Source: Spongilla lacustris
Taxonomy: Eukaryota > Porifera > Demospongiae > Spongillida > Spongillidae
Assembly: GCA_949361645.1 (NCBI GenBank)
Contig: OX442432.1
Coordinates: forward strand, 687,733 to 751,732
Length of the DNA: 64,000 nucleotides
Reading direction: 5' to 3'
Each line of letters starts with the position of its first letter. Within the stretch, counting starts at the first letter, position 1. This document shows positions 1 to 10,859 of this stretch, one piece after another. Made by a program: the position numbers and the translations under genes. The notes below the pieces were generated by a model that saw only the letters and a list, made by a program, of their open reading frames with translations, was not told where the DNA came from and ran no database searches.

Positions 1-117
1 CCAAGTTCTTGTCCACTGAGTCCCAGCGAGTTCAAAACGTTTCTCTTGGAAGCTAGGTGGGCAAATGTGAGATGCACGCTATCAGTTTATATTCATCGCT
101 TCCAATCTTGTTCCTAG

Positions 118-2150
118 GGAGGCTGATTTAGAAGAGCTGCTGGAAGCATATGCGAAGAGGAGTGCCACCTCTATCTTCTGCAACATGCCACCGTCCCTTG
201 GTACACAGTTGTCAGGGGAAGTTTCAGATTTGCCTACCCAACCCAAACCTGATGTTTTTGGCTGTGCTGATGAAAAAAGCCAGCTGCATGAGTCACCTGG
301 TGATCACCTTGGCAGCTGCAATGGTTCAAGGCCCGAATGTGAGACATTCCAGCCTGATGTTGCACCCCGTAAAAGCCAGCAGCATTTGGAAGGATCTGTA
401 GAGGACTCAGCTTCAAGAATGGAGAAGTTAACGGTTTATACAAAGCCACGTCTACCTTCTGTGTCAACGCACTCTCTGCCAGCAGCATCTTCAAGCACAG
501 CAATGGCATCTGGTATGTGTGTGTGTGTGTGTGTGTGTGAACACCTCTCCTTGTTTAGAATGGCTCCTTTTATTACCTATGCCACCGGCCACAGTCCCAA
601 CCCCTAAAGTCACTCACGTACCGAAAGGGAACAGTTCACGTCAAGCATCGCATCAAAGTGGGTCCCAAGGATAAGGCTGACCTATATACCCTAGAGCATG
701 TGCTTCTGTGCATGCATCCTGTGTTATTATCAGACTAGCATTTTTGTGTTAATTTCTTATGTCCAGGGTTGAAGTGGCTACCTTTCCAAGACAGAAGGCC
801 GCACAGTGCAGGCAGGGGGATGAGATCACAGTCTGATGTGGTCATTAATGGCTACACCAGCCCCTACGCACAGCCAGGTATTGCCACCATGCCAGATACA
901 TGTACTATTTAAGGTCCCAGTGTTGAATGTGCCTCATGCATACAGCATGTATGTACCCTCATGCATACATATGACATATGTACCCTCATGCATACATATG
1001 TACCCTCATGCATACATATGACATATGTACCCTCATGCATACATATGTACCCTCATGCATACATTTGTACCCTCATGCATACATATGACATATGTACCCT
1101 CATGCATACATATGTACCCTCATGCATACATTTGTACCCTCATGCATACATATGACATATGTACCCTCATGCATACATATGTACCCTCATGCATACATTT
1201 GTACCCTCATGCATACATTTGTACCCTCATGCATACATATGACATATGTACCCTCATGCATACATATGACATATGTACCCTCATGCATACATATGTACCC
1301 TGCACAACACCACTTATGTACACATGTCTGTATAGTCAACATAGCAGCTGGAAGTCGAGAGCAAAAGCCAAGCCTTAAGAAGGGTATGTTACATAATTGT
1401 CTTGGGGTAGGTATACATCAGTGCTTGTTGCTTCTATAGCAGCCACACTGGTACCCAGACCACCACCTAGTCCACCTGTGAGCAAGGGTGGGTTCCATAA
1501 TTGCTATGTTAGGTCAGCTGTCAGAGCTTATTACTTCCATAGCAACCACACTGGTACCCAGACCACCACCAAATCCACCCCTGTGCAACAAGACTACACA
1601 CCGTAGTGTGAGACGATGTCTGTCTGCCCACTGCCAGTCCACTTCCCCTGCATTTGGCAGCAACAAACTGGGGACTAGCCAGAGCTCCCCTGTGCTGGAC
1701 AATAGACTACACTTAGGCTGGTACAGTGGTGAGCCTGATCTCAGCAACAAGAGAGCACATGAGGGATATGGACACTCTTCCCTCCAAAAGAAAGTGGACA
1801 GCGATGCATCTATTTCCATGGAGACCTTGGACAGTGGTCCCGATCACATTGACAAAGGAAACTACACGTATGATCAAATCAGATGTAAACAAGCCCAGGT
1901 GAAAGAGGACAGACTTAGCTCCCAAGCCACCCAGGCAGTGGAGATTATTAATAGTGATTCTAACCCCACCAATAAAGGGAAATATGAGCAGGGTGGATGT
2001 CTATTATCTCTCCAGAAGAAAGAGAGTTCATTAATGGTGATGAGTGTAAAGCACCAGTTGAAGCTTCAGGCACACTCGGAGGCTATTGCCAAACACTTGC
2101 TGAAGAAACTGGTTCTGATACGTGCCCATAAAGACCCCATGCATTTGTAG
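118..2150 (+). CDS. Unrecognised protein, 3' part of a gene entering from the left edge
   Basis: Five or six exons can be chained in one frame: 118-512, 767-877, 1336-1383, 1440-1487 and 1543-2150, each bounded by AG and GT and with compatible phases. The first readable exon starts inside a codon, so the N-terminus lies left of the window. The encoded stretch is polar and Ser/Pro/Gln-rich, with no domain I recognise. The penultimate and last exons both begin with nearly the same proline-rich sequence (TLVPRPPP), so the exon and its acceptor look tandemly duplicated. The last exon ends at TAG 2148-2150 after a basic tail. The gene converges on the PPP1R36-like gene, with only 42 bases between stop codons. 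It could be a disordered scaffold or regulatory protein; I do not assign a function. Confidence 0.55.
944..1303. repeat. Minisatellite in an intron of the first gene
   Basis: About fifteen copies of a roughly 20-base unit (ACATATGTACCCTCATGCAT and variants), some with an inserted CATATGA. It lies wholly within the intron between exons 767-877 and 1336-1383. The unit is open in several frames and would give spurious reading frames. Confidence 0.9.
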
Positions 2151-2192
2151 TTTAAAACATATATCATGTACCCATTGCTGTTTCTGTCATTT

Positions 2193-4103
2193 TCAACTGT
2201 TTTCAGTGTGTACACCACCAGTGTCTTTTTCATCATCACCACCACCACTATCACTGTCTCCACTGTCACCTTCATCTCTGTCAATCAGTTTTGAGAGCTC
2301 TGAATCCAAATCATCAGCTTTGTCCACAAGCCTCAGTGTGGCTGGATCACATTCAGAAAGGGGCATGCCTATTACACCCAACTTCTCAGGGTGAAAGCTG
2401 CAGATAAATATGTAGGTACCTGAACACCCTGTACAAATAGAGTAATAGAAACCTACCTCTGAGTGCTTGGTATGGTAGGCATTGTACACCTGTGCAGCCT
2501 GTGGATATTGACAACAGTGGCATTACCACATGGCAGCAGCAACCTAAGCAAGACAGACTTTGTTGGCCTGTAAGGAGGATTAAATGCCCACGCAGCACAT
2601 TCTTTGGTTGATGGCAGCAGCCAGTTGAAAGCAGGTGAGTGTAACCTTTTGAAGGACACACAGCTAGCAACCTGTTTCTAAATGGGTACATTTTCCAAAC
2701 CTGCTGAGTTCTCCAACTGGAGGTCTGTCAAAGTGTACCTTGTAAGCAATGCTGCAGGAAAGAGTGGGTTACACACACATGGAGGTTATGAATACTAGAG
2801 CAGCTTAGTACTAACAGTTCACTCTCCTCGATTTGGGAAGCAAGGTTGTGGCCATCTTTGTCCAAAGCTGGCTTCGATTGCTGGCTTTCTGAAGCTGTTG
2901 AGAACAACAATTATGTAAAACAAAGACCAATCTCCTTACTTAAAACTTTGCAGTGAACGTCTTTGTTGAAAGGTATTGACCTTAATGCACCTCCTATCTC
3001 CCTCTGTATGTCGTCCCAATGCTTGTAGCCAAAGGTGATCCACACAGTGTAGATGGTAGTCTCATATATTGCCTACATTTCAAAGATATTGGCTCATTAT
3101 CTGACCAGTCACAAGGGGCTCATCTCCAGACCCATGTACATATACGTGCTTATGTACACAGCTCAGGGGATGATGGGTTCATCACCTCGTATATGTCTCT
3201 ATCCGTATCGGTTTTTGAATGCTTTAACCTAAGCAGGCCATTGGCTTTGGTAACGTCAGCGTAGGAGATGATGGCTGCCTACCTTCCCTGCAAGCTGTGG
3301 TGACAGTGGACATTGCCCATACCCATAATCAGGGTCATGTATGACTTCCCAAGGTCCACTTTAGCTTGCTCCACCTTCTTGGCACTCAACTCGAGGGCCT
3401 GCTTGACACGTTCACGTTGCACTCTGCGCGGGTGGTGGGCAGATGTGCCATCAATGACGCGGGAGCTTTGCATGCGCATAACACTCACCCTGGGGCGGAC
3501 ACATTCTCGCTACTTGATGTCACCTGGTGAGCCTTAAACGCATCAAAATACAGTAGAACTGCCCATAAGAAATTGTCCATCTCTTCACTCCTGCATGCGA
3601 TGTTCGCGTATTGCTGAATGGCACCATGCAACAGTAATCATATATGAGCAACTCACTGCGTGAAGGCATCGAACAGGACTGCTGTGCTTAAATGCATCTT
3701 CTGCACAAGCGCAAGGTCGATATGCTGAATGGCCAGAGCTATGGCGAAGAGGAGAGGTTACTGCAGCAAGCACATTCGCAATGCCCAAGAACTGACCTTT
3801 AACGTTCTGCAGCGTAACTGTCCTGTTCTCATCAGCCTGGATAGACGTAGCGGCTACTGCTGCGTCCGTTGGTACTGATGACCGCTGATGCCGTTTAAAA
3901 TACTTGCTCCTGATGTATAAAAGTGTTGAAGGAATATGTTACGTTGCATTTTCATACCCTGGAGGACGCAAACTCTTGGTGTTTTCATCCCATAGCCACG
4001 TTGCCGACGGCTCCTTTGGTGGGATCTATTGGGGTAAGAATTAAACCTCATGCACTTTGCAAGCTCAACTTACATTGACGTCCTGCTCAGATTTTGAGCC
4101 CAT
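2193..4103 (-). CDS. PPP1R36: Protein phosphatase 1 regulatory subunit 36-like protein
   Basis: A minus-strand gene of about ten exons. The proposed start (ATG at 4101-4103) encodes MGSKSEQDVN, followed by exons reading WLWDENTKSL near residue 23, a helical region (HIDLALVQKMHLS), then GKSYMTLIMGMGN...HCHHSLQG and YTVWITFGYKHWDDIQREIGG. These match my memory of the PPP1R36 family, an inhibitory PP1 subunit reported in testis and ciliated cells. A 13-base microexon near 3194-3206 (RDIYE) restores the frame between two larger exons. The C-terminus is acidic (repeats of Asp, Gly and Ser) and ends at TGA 2193-2195. The first exon lies 98 bases from the divergent asparaginase start, suggesting a shared promoter. 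The family call rests on two motif blocks; the C-terminal exon joins are less certain. Confidence 0.62.
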
Positions 4104-4201
4104 CCCACCGGTGGGTAGGGCAATGGTGCGCGCGATTTAGAATACGTGCGACTTTTGGGATAACGATATAGAAGACATTCTCATTTTTCTCCACAGTTAG
4201 A
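4104..4201. promoter_or_regulatory. Probable bidirectional promoter, PPP1R36-like / asparaginase
   Basis: Ninety-eight bases separate the two divergent start codons, so both 5' UTRs and core promoters must lie here or overlap the neighbouring exons. I see no convincing TATA box. Confidence 0.45.
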
Positions 4202-5328
4202 ATGACCGAATACATATGGAATCGACAAAAGTCGGCTTCGCATAGCACAGTAGAACAGAAGAGCGTCGTTCTTGTGTTGTACACAGGTGGAACCATTGGA
4301 ATGCATTGGTCCGAAGATGGTAAGTAACCCACCTTGTCGTTACCTCCCTCATAAAAGAAAGACGCTGCATACATTTAGGCTATATACTGGTCCCAAACTA
4401 CTTTGAGAGCAAGCTGCGCACATATCCAATGCTTCACGACCCCGACTATATATTCACCAATGAGGAAGTAAAGCAAATGGAGCCCCATCAACCTTTAGCA
4501 ATGCCGTGAGTTGCAAACCGCTTCACAGCCCCCTGTTCTTCACCCTACACGCACACGCTCTCTGACATACTCAAACGTCGCATAGTTCTTGGGGTACCAA
4601 TGCGCAGAAGCGCCGCGTCCTTTACTGTGTCACCGAATACAACCCACTTCTTGACTCCAGCAGCATGAGTATGAAAGACTGGGGCAGGATAGCCCTCGAC
4701 ATTGAGAAGCACTACTCCAATTTCGATGCGTTCGTGGTCCTCCATGGCACCGACACCATGTCGTACACAGCTTCAGCTCTCTCCTTTATGCTGGAGAACC
4801 TCGGCAAGACCGTGGTGCTTACTGGAGCTCAGGTGCGCGTTGTGACGGTTGCTATGTTAGAAGTGGTGGTGAATTATATTAGTGGTCGGCTTTTTAATTT
4901 AACGGCGCACTGATCCTCACCCCTCCCTGCAGGTCCCTCTGTCTGAGTTACAGAGTGATGGACGTGATAATCTCTTGGGAGCTCTGCTGGTCGCTGGCAA
5001 TTACACCATCCCTGAGGTTAATAGCCAATTTATTTTGTTCCCATCTTGATACCAAATTCCCTTCTCATATTCATATATATATGCACTCCACCACATCACT
5101 ACTGTCATTCACACCATCACTATTCCAAAAGGTCACACTGTACTTCCACACCAAACTGTACAGGGGCAACAGGACCACCAAGGTTAACTCGTCCAGCTTT
5201 GAGGCCTTCTATTCCCCAAACCTACCTCCCCTAGCTACCACTGGTGTGGACATACATGGTCAGCATTGTTTGTGGCACACACACACACACACACATACAA
5301 CACACACATACAACACACACATGCAACA

Positions 5329-5394
<66 letters not shown>

Positions 5395-8300
5395 CACACG
5401 CATACCACACAAAATAGGGCACTAAAGGTGTTTGGGTGACTATAATGTGTATTTTGTACGTCAGTGGAATGGGATGCCATTTGTCGGCCTAACAAAACAG
5501 AGAAGTTCAAAGTTCATTCTATCATGAATGAAAATGTCGGCATTCTTCGATTGTTTCCAGGCATTACACAAACCACAGTAAGTTCATATGCCAGCAGCCA
5601 GGGGTAACCAGGAGGTCATAGTGGAGGGAGGGGTCACAATGGAGGGAGGGGTCACCAGGAGGTCCAGTGGAGGGAGGGGTCACCAGGAGGTCACAGTGGA
5701 GGGAGGGGTCACCAGGTGGTCTTAATGGCACCAAAATTGATAAACTGTTTGGGGGCTTTGCCTGAAATGATGTCAATGTATGGTCAGGTGAAGCTAACAT
5801 ATAAGCTTACTTGTTCAGTGGCTACTTGAACATGTAACTCCTCCCCATCCCTCCCTCCTCCACCTCCCCTTATCTCTCTCCTTCCCCCTCCTCTCCTTAT
5901 CTCTCTCCTTCCCCCTCCTCCCCTTATCTCTCTCCTTCCCCCTCCTCCCCTTATCTCTCTCCTTCCCCCTCCTCCCCTTATCTCTCTCCTTCCCCCTCCT
6001 CCCCTTATCTCTCTCCTTCCCCCTCCTCCCCTTATCTCTCTCCTTCCCCCTCCTCCCCTTATCTCTCTCCTTCCCCCTCCTCCCCTTATCTCTCTCCTTC
6101 CCCCTCCTCCCCTTATCTCTCTCCTTCCCCCTCCACCCCTCTTCCTGCTCCCTCCTCTTTCTCTTCTCCCACCTCCTCGCTCTCTTTAGCTCTGTTCGTT
6201 CTTAAAAAAACCTATAGAAGGTGTTGTCCTGCAAACATTTGGTGCTGGAAATTTTCCTGAAGTTCCTTCTTTTGTTCTGGATGAGCTGAAGAGAGCGTGC
6301 AGTGAAGGGATTGTGATGATAAACTGTACTCAGTGTGCAGTTGGACATGTTACAGAGCTGTACCCTGCTGGAAAGGCATGTGAGGGTGGGCAACATTAGT
6401 GTTAGTGTTAGTGGCAGCTGGGTGTAGGCTTGATGATCACTGCACCATTTGGTGGTGTGGACAAGTGAGCTGATTATCATTGAGAGTATGCTGTGCACTC
6501 AGAAGTCATAACCACACTATTGGAATGATAATAACTACATGTACTGCTCTGGGTTTTTTTTTTTTTTTTCACTCCAGATCCTTCGTAAAGCTGGTGTTGT
6601 CCCGGGAGCAGACATGACAACAGAGGCTGCACTTGCCAAACTTTCTTATGTACTTGGAAAGAAGGAATTTGACCTGGTGAAACGCAAGGAAGTATGTGTG
6701 CACACATTGCACCTCCTTCCCTCCATCACCTCCTTCTCCACTACCCTCTCCTCCTCCTCCATCTCCCCCAGTTACTCCTCCTCCTCCATCTCCCCCAGTT
6801 ACTCCTCCTCCTCCTTCATCTCCCCCAGTTACTCCTCCTCCTCCTCCATCTCACCCAGTTACTCCTCCTCCTCCTCCATCTCCCCCAGTTACTCCTCTTC
6901 CTCCTCCATCTCACCCAGTTACTCCTCCTCCTCCTCCTCCATCTCCCCCCAGTTACTCCTCCTCCTCCTCCATCTCCCCCCAGTTACTCCTCTTCCTCCC
7001 CCCCTCACATTTCCATTTTCCCCTCCTCCCCCCAGATCCTGACTACCAATCTATGTGGGGAACTGACTGTGTTGGACTCAGGATATTGTCTCAGAGACAG
7101 CAAACTTTTGCAGACTTTAGCCACCACACTGAACCTAAGGTCCACTAAGGTAACCTCTATTAAGGTCCACTAAGGTAACCTAAGGTCCACTAAGGTAACC
7201 TAAGGTCCACTAAGGTAACCTAAGATCCACTAAGGTAACCTCAGGTCCACTAAGGTAACCTAAGGTCCTCTATGGTAACCTCAGGTCCGCTAAGGTCTAC
7301 TAAGATCTGCTAGGGAAGATACAAAGAGGGGGGAGGCTATATATTATCAAATTGGTTGTAGAGGTCCTTATAATGCTGTCTGTTGTACTCCTTCATAACA
7401 GGAACTGCAGCACCTTCGCCATTCCCTCATGCCTCCATTGCTCTGTGCAGCTGCAGCATCAGGTGACCTTGAATCACTGAGAGAGCTCCACCGTCAGGCA
7501 AGCCTGGGTACCTGTTACATCCTTCAAACATATATCACCACACATACATGCACACACACACATGTACACACACACGTGCACACACACACGTACACACACA
7601 CATGTACACACACACACGTACACACACATTTGTACTGTGCAGGGAGGTGACCTGAATCAAATGGACTATGCTTGGAACACACCCCTTCATATGGCTTGTA
7701 CTGAGGGAAACATGGAGGTTGTCCAATTCCTGCTGGAGCATGGTGCCTCTGTTCATGCCAGGGACAAGTTTGGCCACACACCCCTCCACCATGCTCTCGT
7801 CCACAGGTATGTTCTCAACCACATCCCTTCATCACCACACCTCCACTGTATACTTCAGTCTCGTCCCCAGCCTGATATGCATTCGCAATGCACATGACCA
7901 CACCTCTTTATTATATTCTGTTATCTTTTTATCCTTATTAAAGGCACAATGATGTCATCAAGCTGCTTGTCCAAACTGGGGCCCATGTCCAGTGGAGTGA
8001 GTACGAAGTGGCAGCCCAGATCTGTCAGTAAGTTGAATGGGCTGGGCACCATACGCTGTGTTAAGGGATGAGTGGTGTAGTAGCCTATTCTCGTTGTACA
8101 GATTAATTTCAGTTCGTTAAAAATTATTACATCAGGAGGAATGCAATTTGCATGCTCCTGACGTAAATTAACCGTACGATTCGAGAATAGGCAACCTTCC
8201 AGATCCTCCGCCCACGCGAGGGTATGCTGCATTGGACTAGTATTGTAACGAAACTTCTACAGAGCTGCTGCCAGAGATGATGTGGACACCTTGTTGTCTT

Positions 8301-8479
8301 GGCAACTGGCTGGAGTTACATTCACTGACAAGGAGTGGCTTGGGATAACGCCAATGAAAGCCGTATGTTGAATTGTGCATCGTTGTGTAGTATGCACTTC
8401 TAAATTATGTTTGTTACACAAGGCTGTGATGAATAACGCACAGAAGGCAGTGCAGTTTTTGGGGAACGCTACTTCCTAA
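4202..8479 (+). CDS. ASPG: L-asparaginase / 60 kDa lysophospholipase-type enzyme with ankyrin repeats
   Basis: Fourteen exons: 4202-4319, 4379-4505, 4586-4832, 4933-5016, 5132-5258, 5465-5577, 6190-6375, 6578-6691, 7036-7149, 7402-7497, 7643-7806, 7944-8027, 8273-8362, 8423-8479. The N-terminal half is a type I asparaginase: YTGGTIGM carries the nucleophilic Thr near residue 30, [11 protein letters not shown] the second catalytic motif, and [11 protein letters not shown] a conserved strand. Ankyrin repeats follow from exon 10 ([23 protein letters not shown]). This is the architecture of animal ASPG, which hydrolyses asparagine and, in mammals, lysophospholipids; it is probably cytosolic, as no signal peptide is seen. 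Introns after exons 7 and 10 begin with GC (AAG|gcatgt, CAG|gcaagc). The TAA at 8477-8479 closes the frame. Exon 9 is flanked on both sides by minisatellites made of splice-site-like units. Confidence 0.93.
5281..5394. repeat. (CA)n microsatellite
   Basis: CA dinucleotide repeat with a few interruptions, in the asparaginase intron between exons 5 and 6. Confidence 0.95.
5617..5716. repeat. Short minisatellite GTGGAGGGAGGGGTCACCAG
   Basis: Four imperfect copies of a 20 to 30 base G-rich unit in asparaginase intron 6. Confidence 0.85.
5862..6140. repeat. Pyrimidine minisatellite upstream of asparaginase exon 7
   Basis: About eleven near-identical copies of a 24-base unit (CTCCCCTTATCTCTCTCCTT plus CCCC), all pyrimidine-rich on the plus strand. 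It stops about 50 bases before the exon 7 acceptor at 6189 and forms one very long polypyrimidine tract. Confidence 0.93.
6735..7010. repeat. Minisatellite of 3'-splice-site-like units
   Basis: About nine copies of a 26 to 30 base unit of CTCCTCCTCCATCTCCCCCAG followed by TTACT. Each unit has a polypyrimidine tract ending in CAG, like the true acceptor of exon 9 at 7035. Confidence 0.85.
7130..7305. repeat. Minisatellite copied from the 3' end of asparaginase exon 9
   Basis: Exon 9 ends AAGGTCCACTAAG|gtaacc. About seven further copies of this 20-base unit, each with the GTAACC donor, follow directly in the intron and decay in sequence to the right. Confidence 0.9.
7545..7632. repeat. (CA)n-rich microsatellite
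   Basis: CA/CG dinucleotides with TGTA interruptions in asparaginase intron 10, just before the acceptor at 7642. Confidence 0.9.
8083..8192. repeat. 110-base near-palindrome (MITE-like hairpin)
   Basis: The ends GCCTATTCTCG and CGAGAATAGGC are inverted copies, and the centre (ATTACATCAGGAG... / ...CTCCTGACGTAAAT) is a second inverted pair, so the whole segment folds into one long hairpin. It sits in asparaginase intron 12. No target-site duplication is obvious. Confidence 0.7.
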
Positions 8480-8776
8480 ATGTGGATATCAACTTATTTA
8501 GAAGGTGGGGCATGTCCCCATAAAGTGACAACATATTTATCATGTATTCATATATGTATGTGTACAGTTTATGTATGTGTATGTATGTTTACATGTGTGT
8601 AAATCAACAGCTTGTGTTTCAGTGCCATGCCAGAGGTTGGAAATATCTCCATGACAACCATACCACTGCATCACTCACACTTCCAAAAGTATTTGGTGAT
8701 TACAAGATCAATGGCCTGCATGGGACGTTATGAAATCATTGGATTACATGTGGTAGCAACTGTCAACATTGGGCTG
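8480..8776. other. Asparaginase 3' flank, no clear gene
   Basis: AT-rich sequence with TATG-type repeats near 8540-8600. A short open stretch at 8622-8733 after a good acceptor (TTTCAG) could be an alternative last exon or UTR, but I recognise no domain in it. Confidence 0.4.
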
Positions 8777-9066
8777 TTCCAGTAAATAAGTGCACGGGGG
8801 GGGGGGGGGGGGGGGGGCACTAATGCTTACAATGGCATGTTTAGCTTTGTTCTGGAGAAGGTGAAGTGTGCTGGTCCCTAGCTTCCACGAGCAGACTAAT
8901 AATATTAATAGGTTATAAATCTGTATTCAGGACGTTGTCCAAGGGGTTTGGTTTGAATGAGAGACAGTTGTCCGGAGGGAGGGTGCGATTATTAATAATC
9001 GGGGCGACCTGCGACCCTCGAGTCTCGACCCTCGTCCTAGGGGGAGTATGAGGGGTCGCTTCATCC

Positions 9067-9106
<40 letters not shown>

Positions 9107-9124
9107 TGCACTTATTTACTGGAA
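8777..9124. repeat. Inverted-repeat element capped by G22 and C38 homopolymers
   Basis: TTCCAGTAAATAAGTGCAC followed by 22 G (8796-8817) is mirrored by 38 C (9068-9105) followed by GTGCACTTATTTACTGGAA. The arms match over 19 bases plus the homopolymer. The interior has no gene I recognise. Confidence 0.75.
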
Positions 9125-9149
9125 ATGCCAATTGCGTATCCTGGACAGC

Positions 9150-9199
9150 AACGAGCCTCCGCCACCTGGGTATCAGGACCCGCAGTACAACGCGCCGTA
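9150..9199 (+). CDS. Possible last exon encoding a PPxY-type tail
   Basis: A short frame reads NEPPPPGYQDPQYNAP and stops at TAG 9197-9199. The Pro/Tyr composition resembles the small membrane protein that starts at 9663 (PGYQD occurs in both), so this may be the end of a decayed or alternative paralogous exon. No start codon or upstream exon is convincing. Confidence 0.25.
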
Positions 9200-9662
9200 G
9201 ACTAGTGGCACTACTCAGTAGTGGTGAACCTAGTCTGGGGACCCGACTGATGGTTTGAGACCCTCCAAAAGTGGCGGGTGAGTATTATTACAAATGTGTT
9301 TATAGTTACAAACCTCAGATAGTAATTCTCCTGATCCAGTGTGATGTACATATATACATGTAGAGCTGCATATGTACGTGTACCCTAAGAGCGGATCAGA
9401 AAAGTATAAGTTCTGTGATTGTTTTGTTCCGTGAGATTATTTAATAGACAAAATAATAAACTATGGTTGTATACTACATATTTTGTTGTGCATTCGATTG
9501 GATGCTGTAAGATTACCTCAAGCATACATATAAGTCAATTATGTGTTGCAAATTTGTTCGACGTTGTGAAATCATATACATTGAACATGTGCAAGAAGCA
9601 TTTATTACTGATTGCGTCACAAGCAGCCCTTAAAGACAATTATTGCAGACATTGCACTTCCA

Positions 9663-10068
9663 ATGGCGTATCCACCGTCTCAACAGCTTCCGCTCCCTGG
9701 CTACCAGGACACTCCGTCTAACTATCAACAGAGCTACCAGCCGGCCCCTCAGTACTACCCCCCGGCCCCTCAGTACTACCCCCCGGCCCCTCAGTACTAC
9801 CCCCCGCCTGTGGAGCAGCAGCAGCAGCAGAACACGGTGGTAGTGGTGAACAACCAACCTTCGGTAACTTAAGTTATGACCATAGCCTAAAGCCCGGCAG
9901 TTTGCCGCCAATAATAATAATAATAATAAACTAATTTTAAAAATAAACCAATTAGTAATTGTACGGAATCCACACTGCTGTTCTCCACACGCACGCACAC
10001 ACACACACGCACACACACGCACACACACACACGCACACACACGCACACACACACACACAACACACACA

Positions 10069-10152
<84 letters not shown>

Positions 10153-10276
10153 ATCCAAAACTACTTATGTCTTAGAGGATGACAGTCCTAACCACCTCCT
10201 CCACTGTTGCATCACTATTTTCTGCCCTTGGTGGATTTTTGTATGGATATGCATCTGCTGCTTACACGGCTGCTGA
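9663..10276 (+). CDS. Small Pro/Tyr-rich membrane protein with Cys-rich hydrophobic C-terminus
   Basis: Two exons, 9663-9863 and 10151-10276, give about 108 residues. The N-terminal half is Pro/Gln/Tyr-rich with three tandem PAPQYYPP repeats and a short poly-Gln; the end is one hydrophobic, Cys- and Trp-rich segment (HCCITIFCPWWIFVWICICC) ending HGC. This layout recalls BRI3/CYSTM-like small membrane proteins, where a proline-rich cytosolic part may bind WW domains and a Cys-rich segment enters the membrane; I do not assign a named family. The intron is mostly a CA microsatellite that runs right up to the acceptor at 10150. Stop TGA 10274-10276. Confidence 0.72.
9988..10150. repeat. (CA)n microsatellite abutting a splice acceptor
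   Basis: About 160 bases of CA with CG variants; the final CACAG is itself the 3' splice site of the next exon. Confidence 0.95.
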
Positions 10277-10859
10277 CCTTTCACACTTTGCACGTTGCAT
10301 TTGGTAATCTGTTAGGTTTGCATTGCTGCTGTACATGTTGTGTGTATCGTGTCAATTCAGCACAATAAGAAAAACTGCAGGCTTCCTTCCTATAGTTATA
10401 TCACGGTGCTGATCGCATTACTTATGAAACACTCTGTCGCCATTGGTTGTCCAAGAATATAAAGTATACAATTAAATACATACACAGGTACAAATACTAG
10501 TCAAATCACTAAGATGATTGAACAGAAATAATATTATATAAATTATATTATTATTATTATATTATATTATATATATATATCACTTGTGAAATTCTCCTTT
10601 CAATCATGCCGCAGCGAATTTTAATAAAAGATCGATAATTATGTGATTAAGACGGACTTTTTTCCCCCCCATGGTGAAAGCGTTGAACAAGGTCAACAAG
10701 ATATTTCATACTCACATTCACTCATGCATTAGAAGAATCAACTCTCAGTCCAACTGCCTTGACACTGACCAAAATAAGGTATTCCGCAATGAGAGGTGTT
10801 GAATTGATAATACAGATGGGGAGGAGGGAACATGACAGTTTCATCATTAAATAACTATA
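10277..10859. other. AT-rich convergent intergenic region
   Basis: Lies between the stops of the small membrane protein (+) and gamma-glutamyl hydrolase (-). Contains an AT microsatellite at about 10530-10580 and AATAAA-like signals on both strands; I see no gene. Confidence 0.5.

Noticed and set aside
8542..8733. Possible extra exon after asparaginase
   Set aside because: A good acceptor is present, but the asparaginase frame already stops at 8479 and the peptide matches nothing I know; kept only as a note on the flank.
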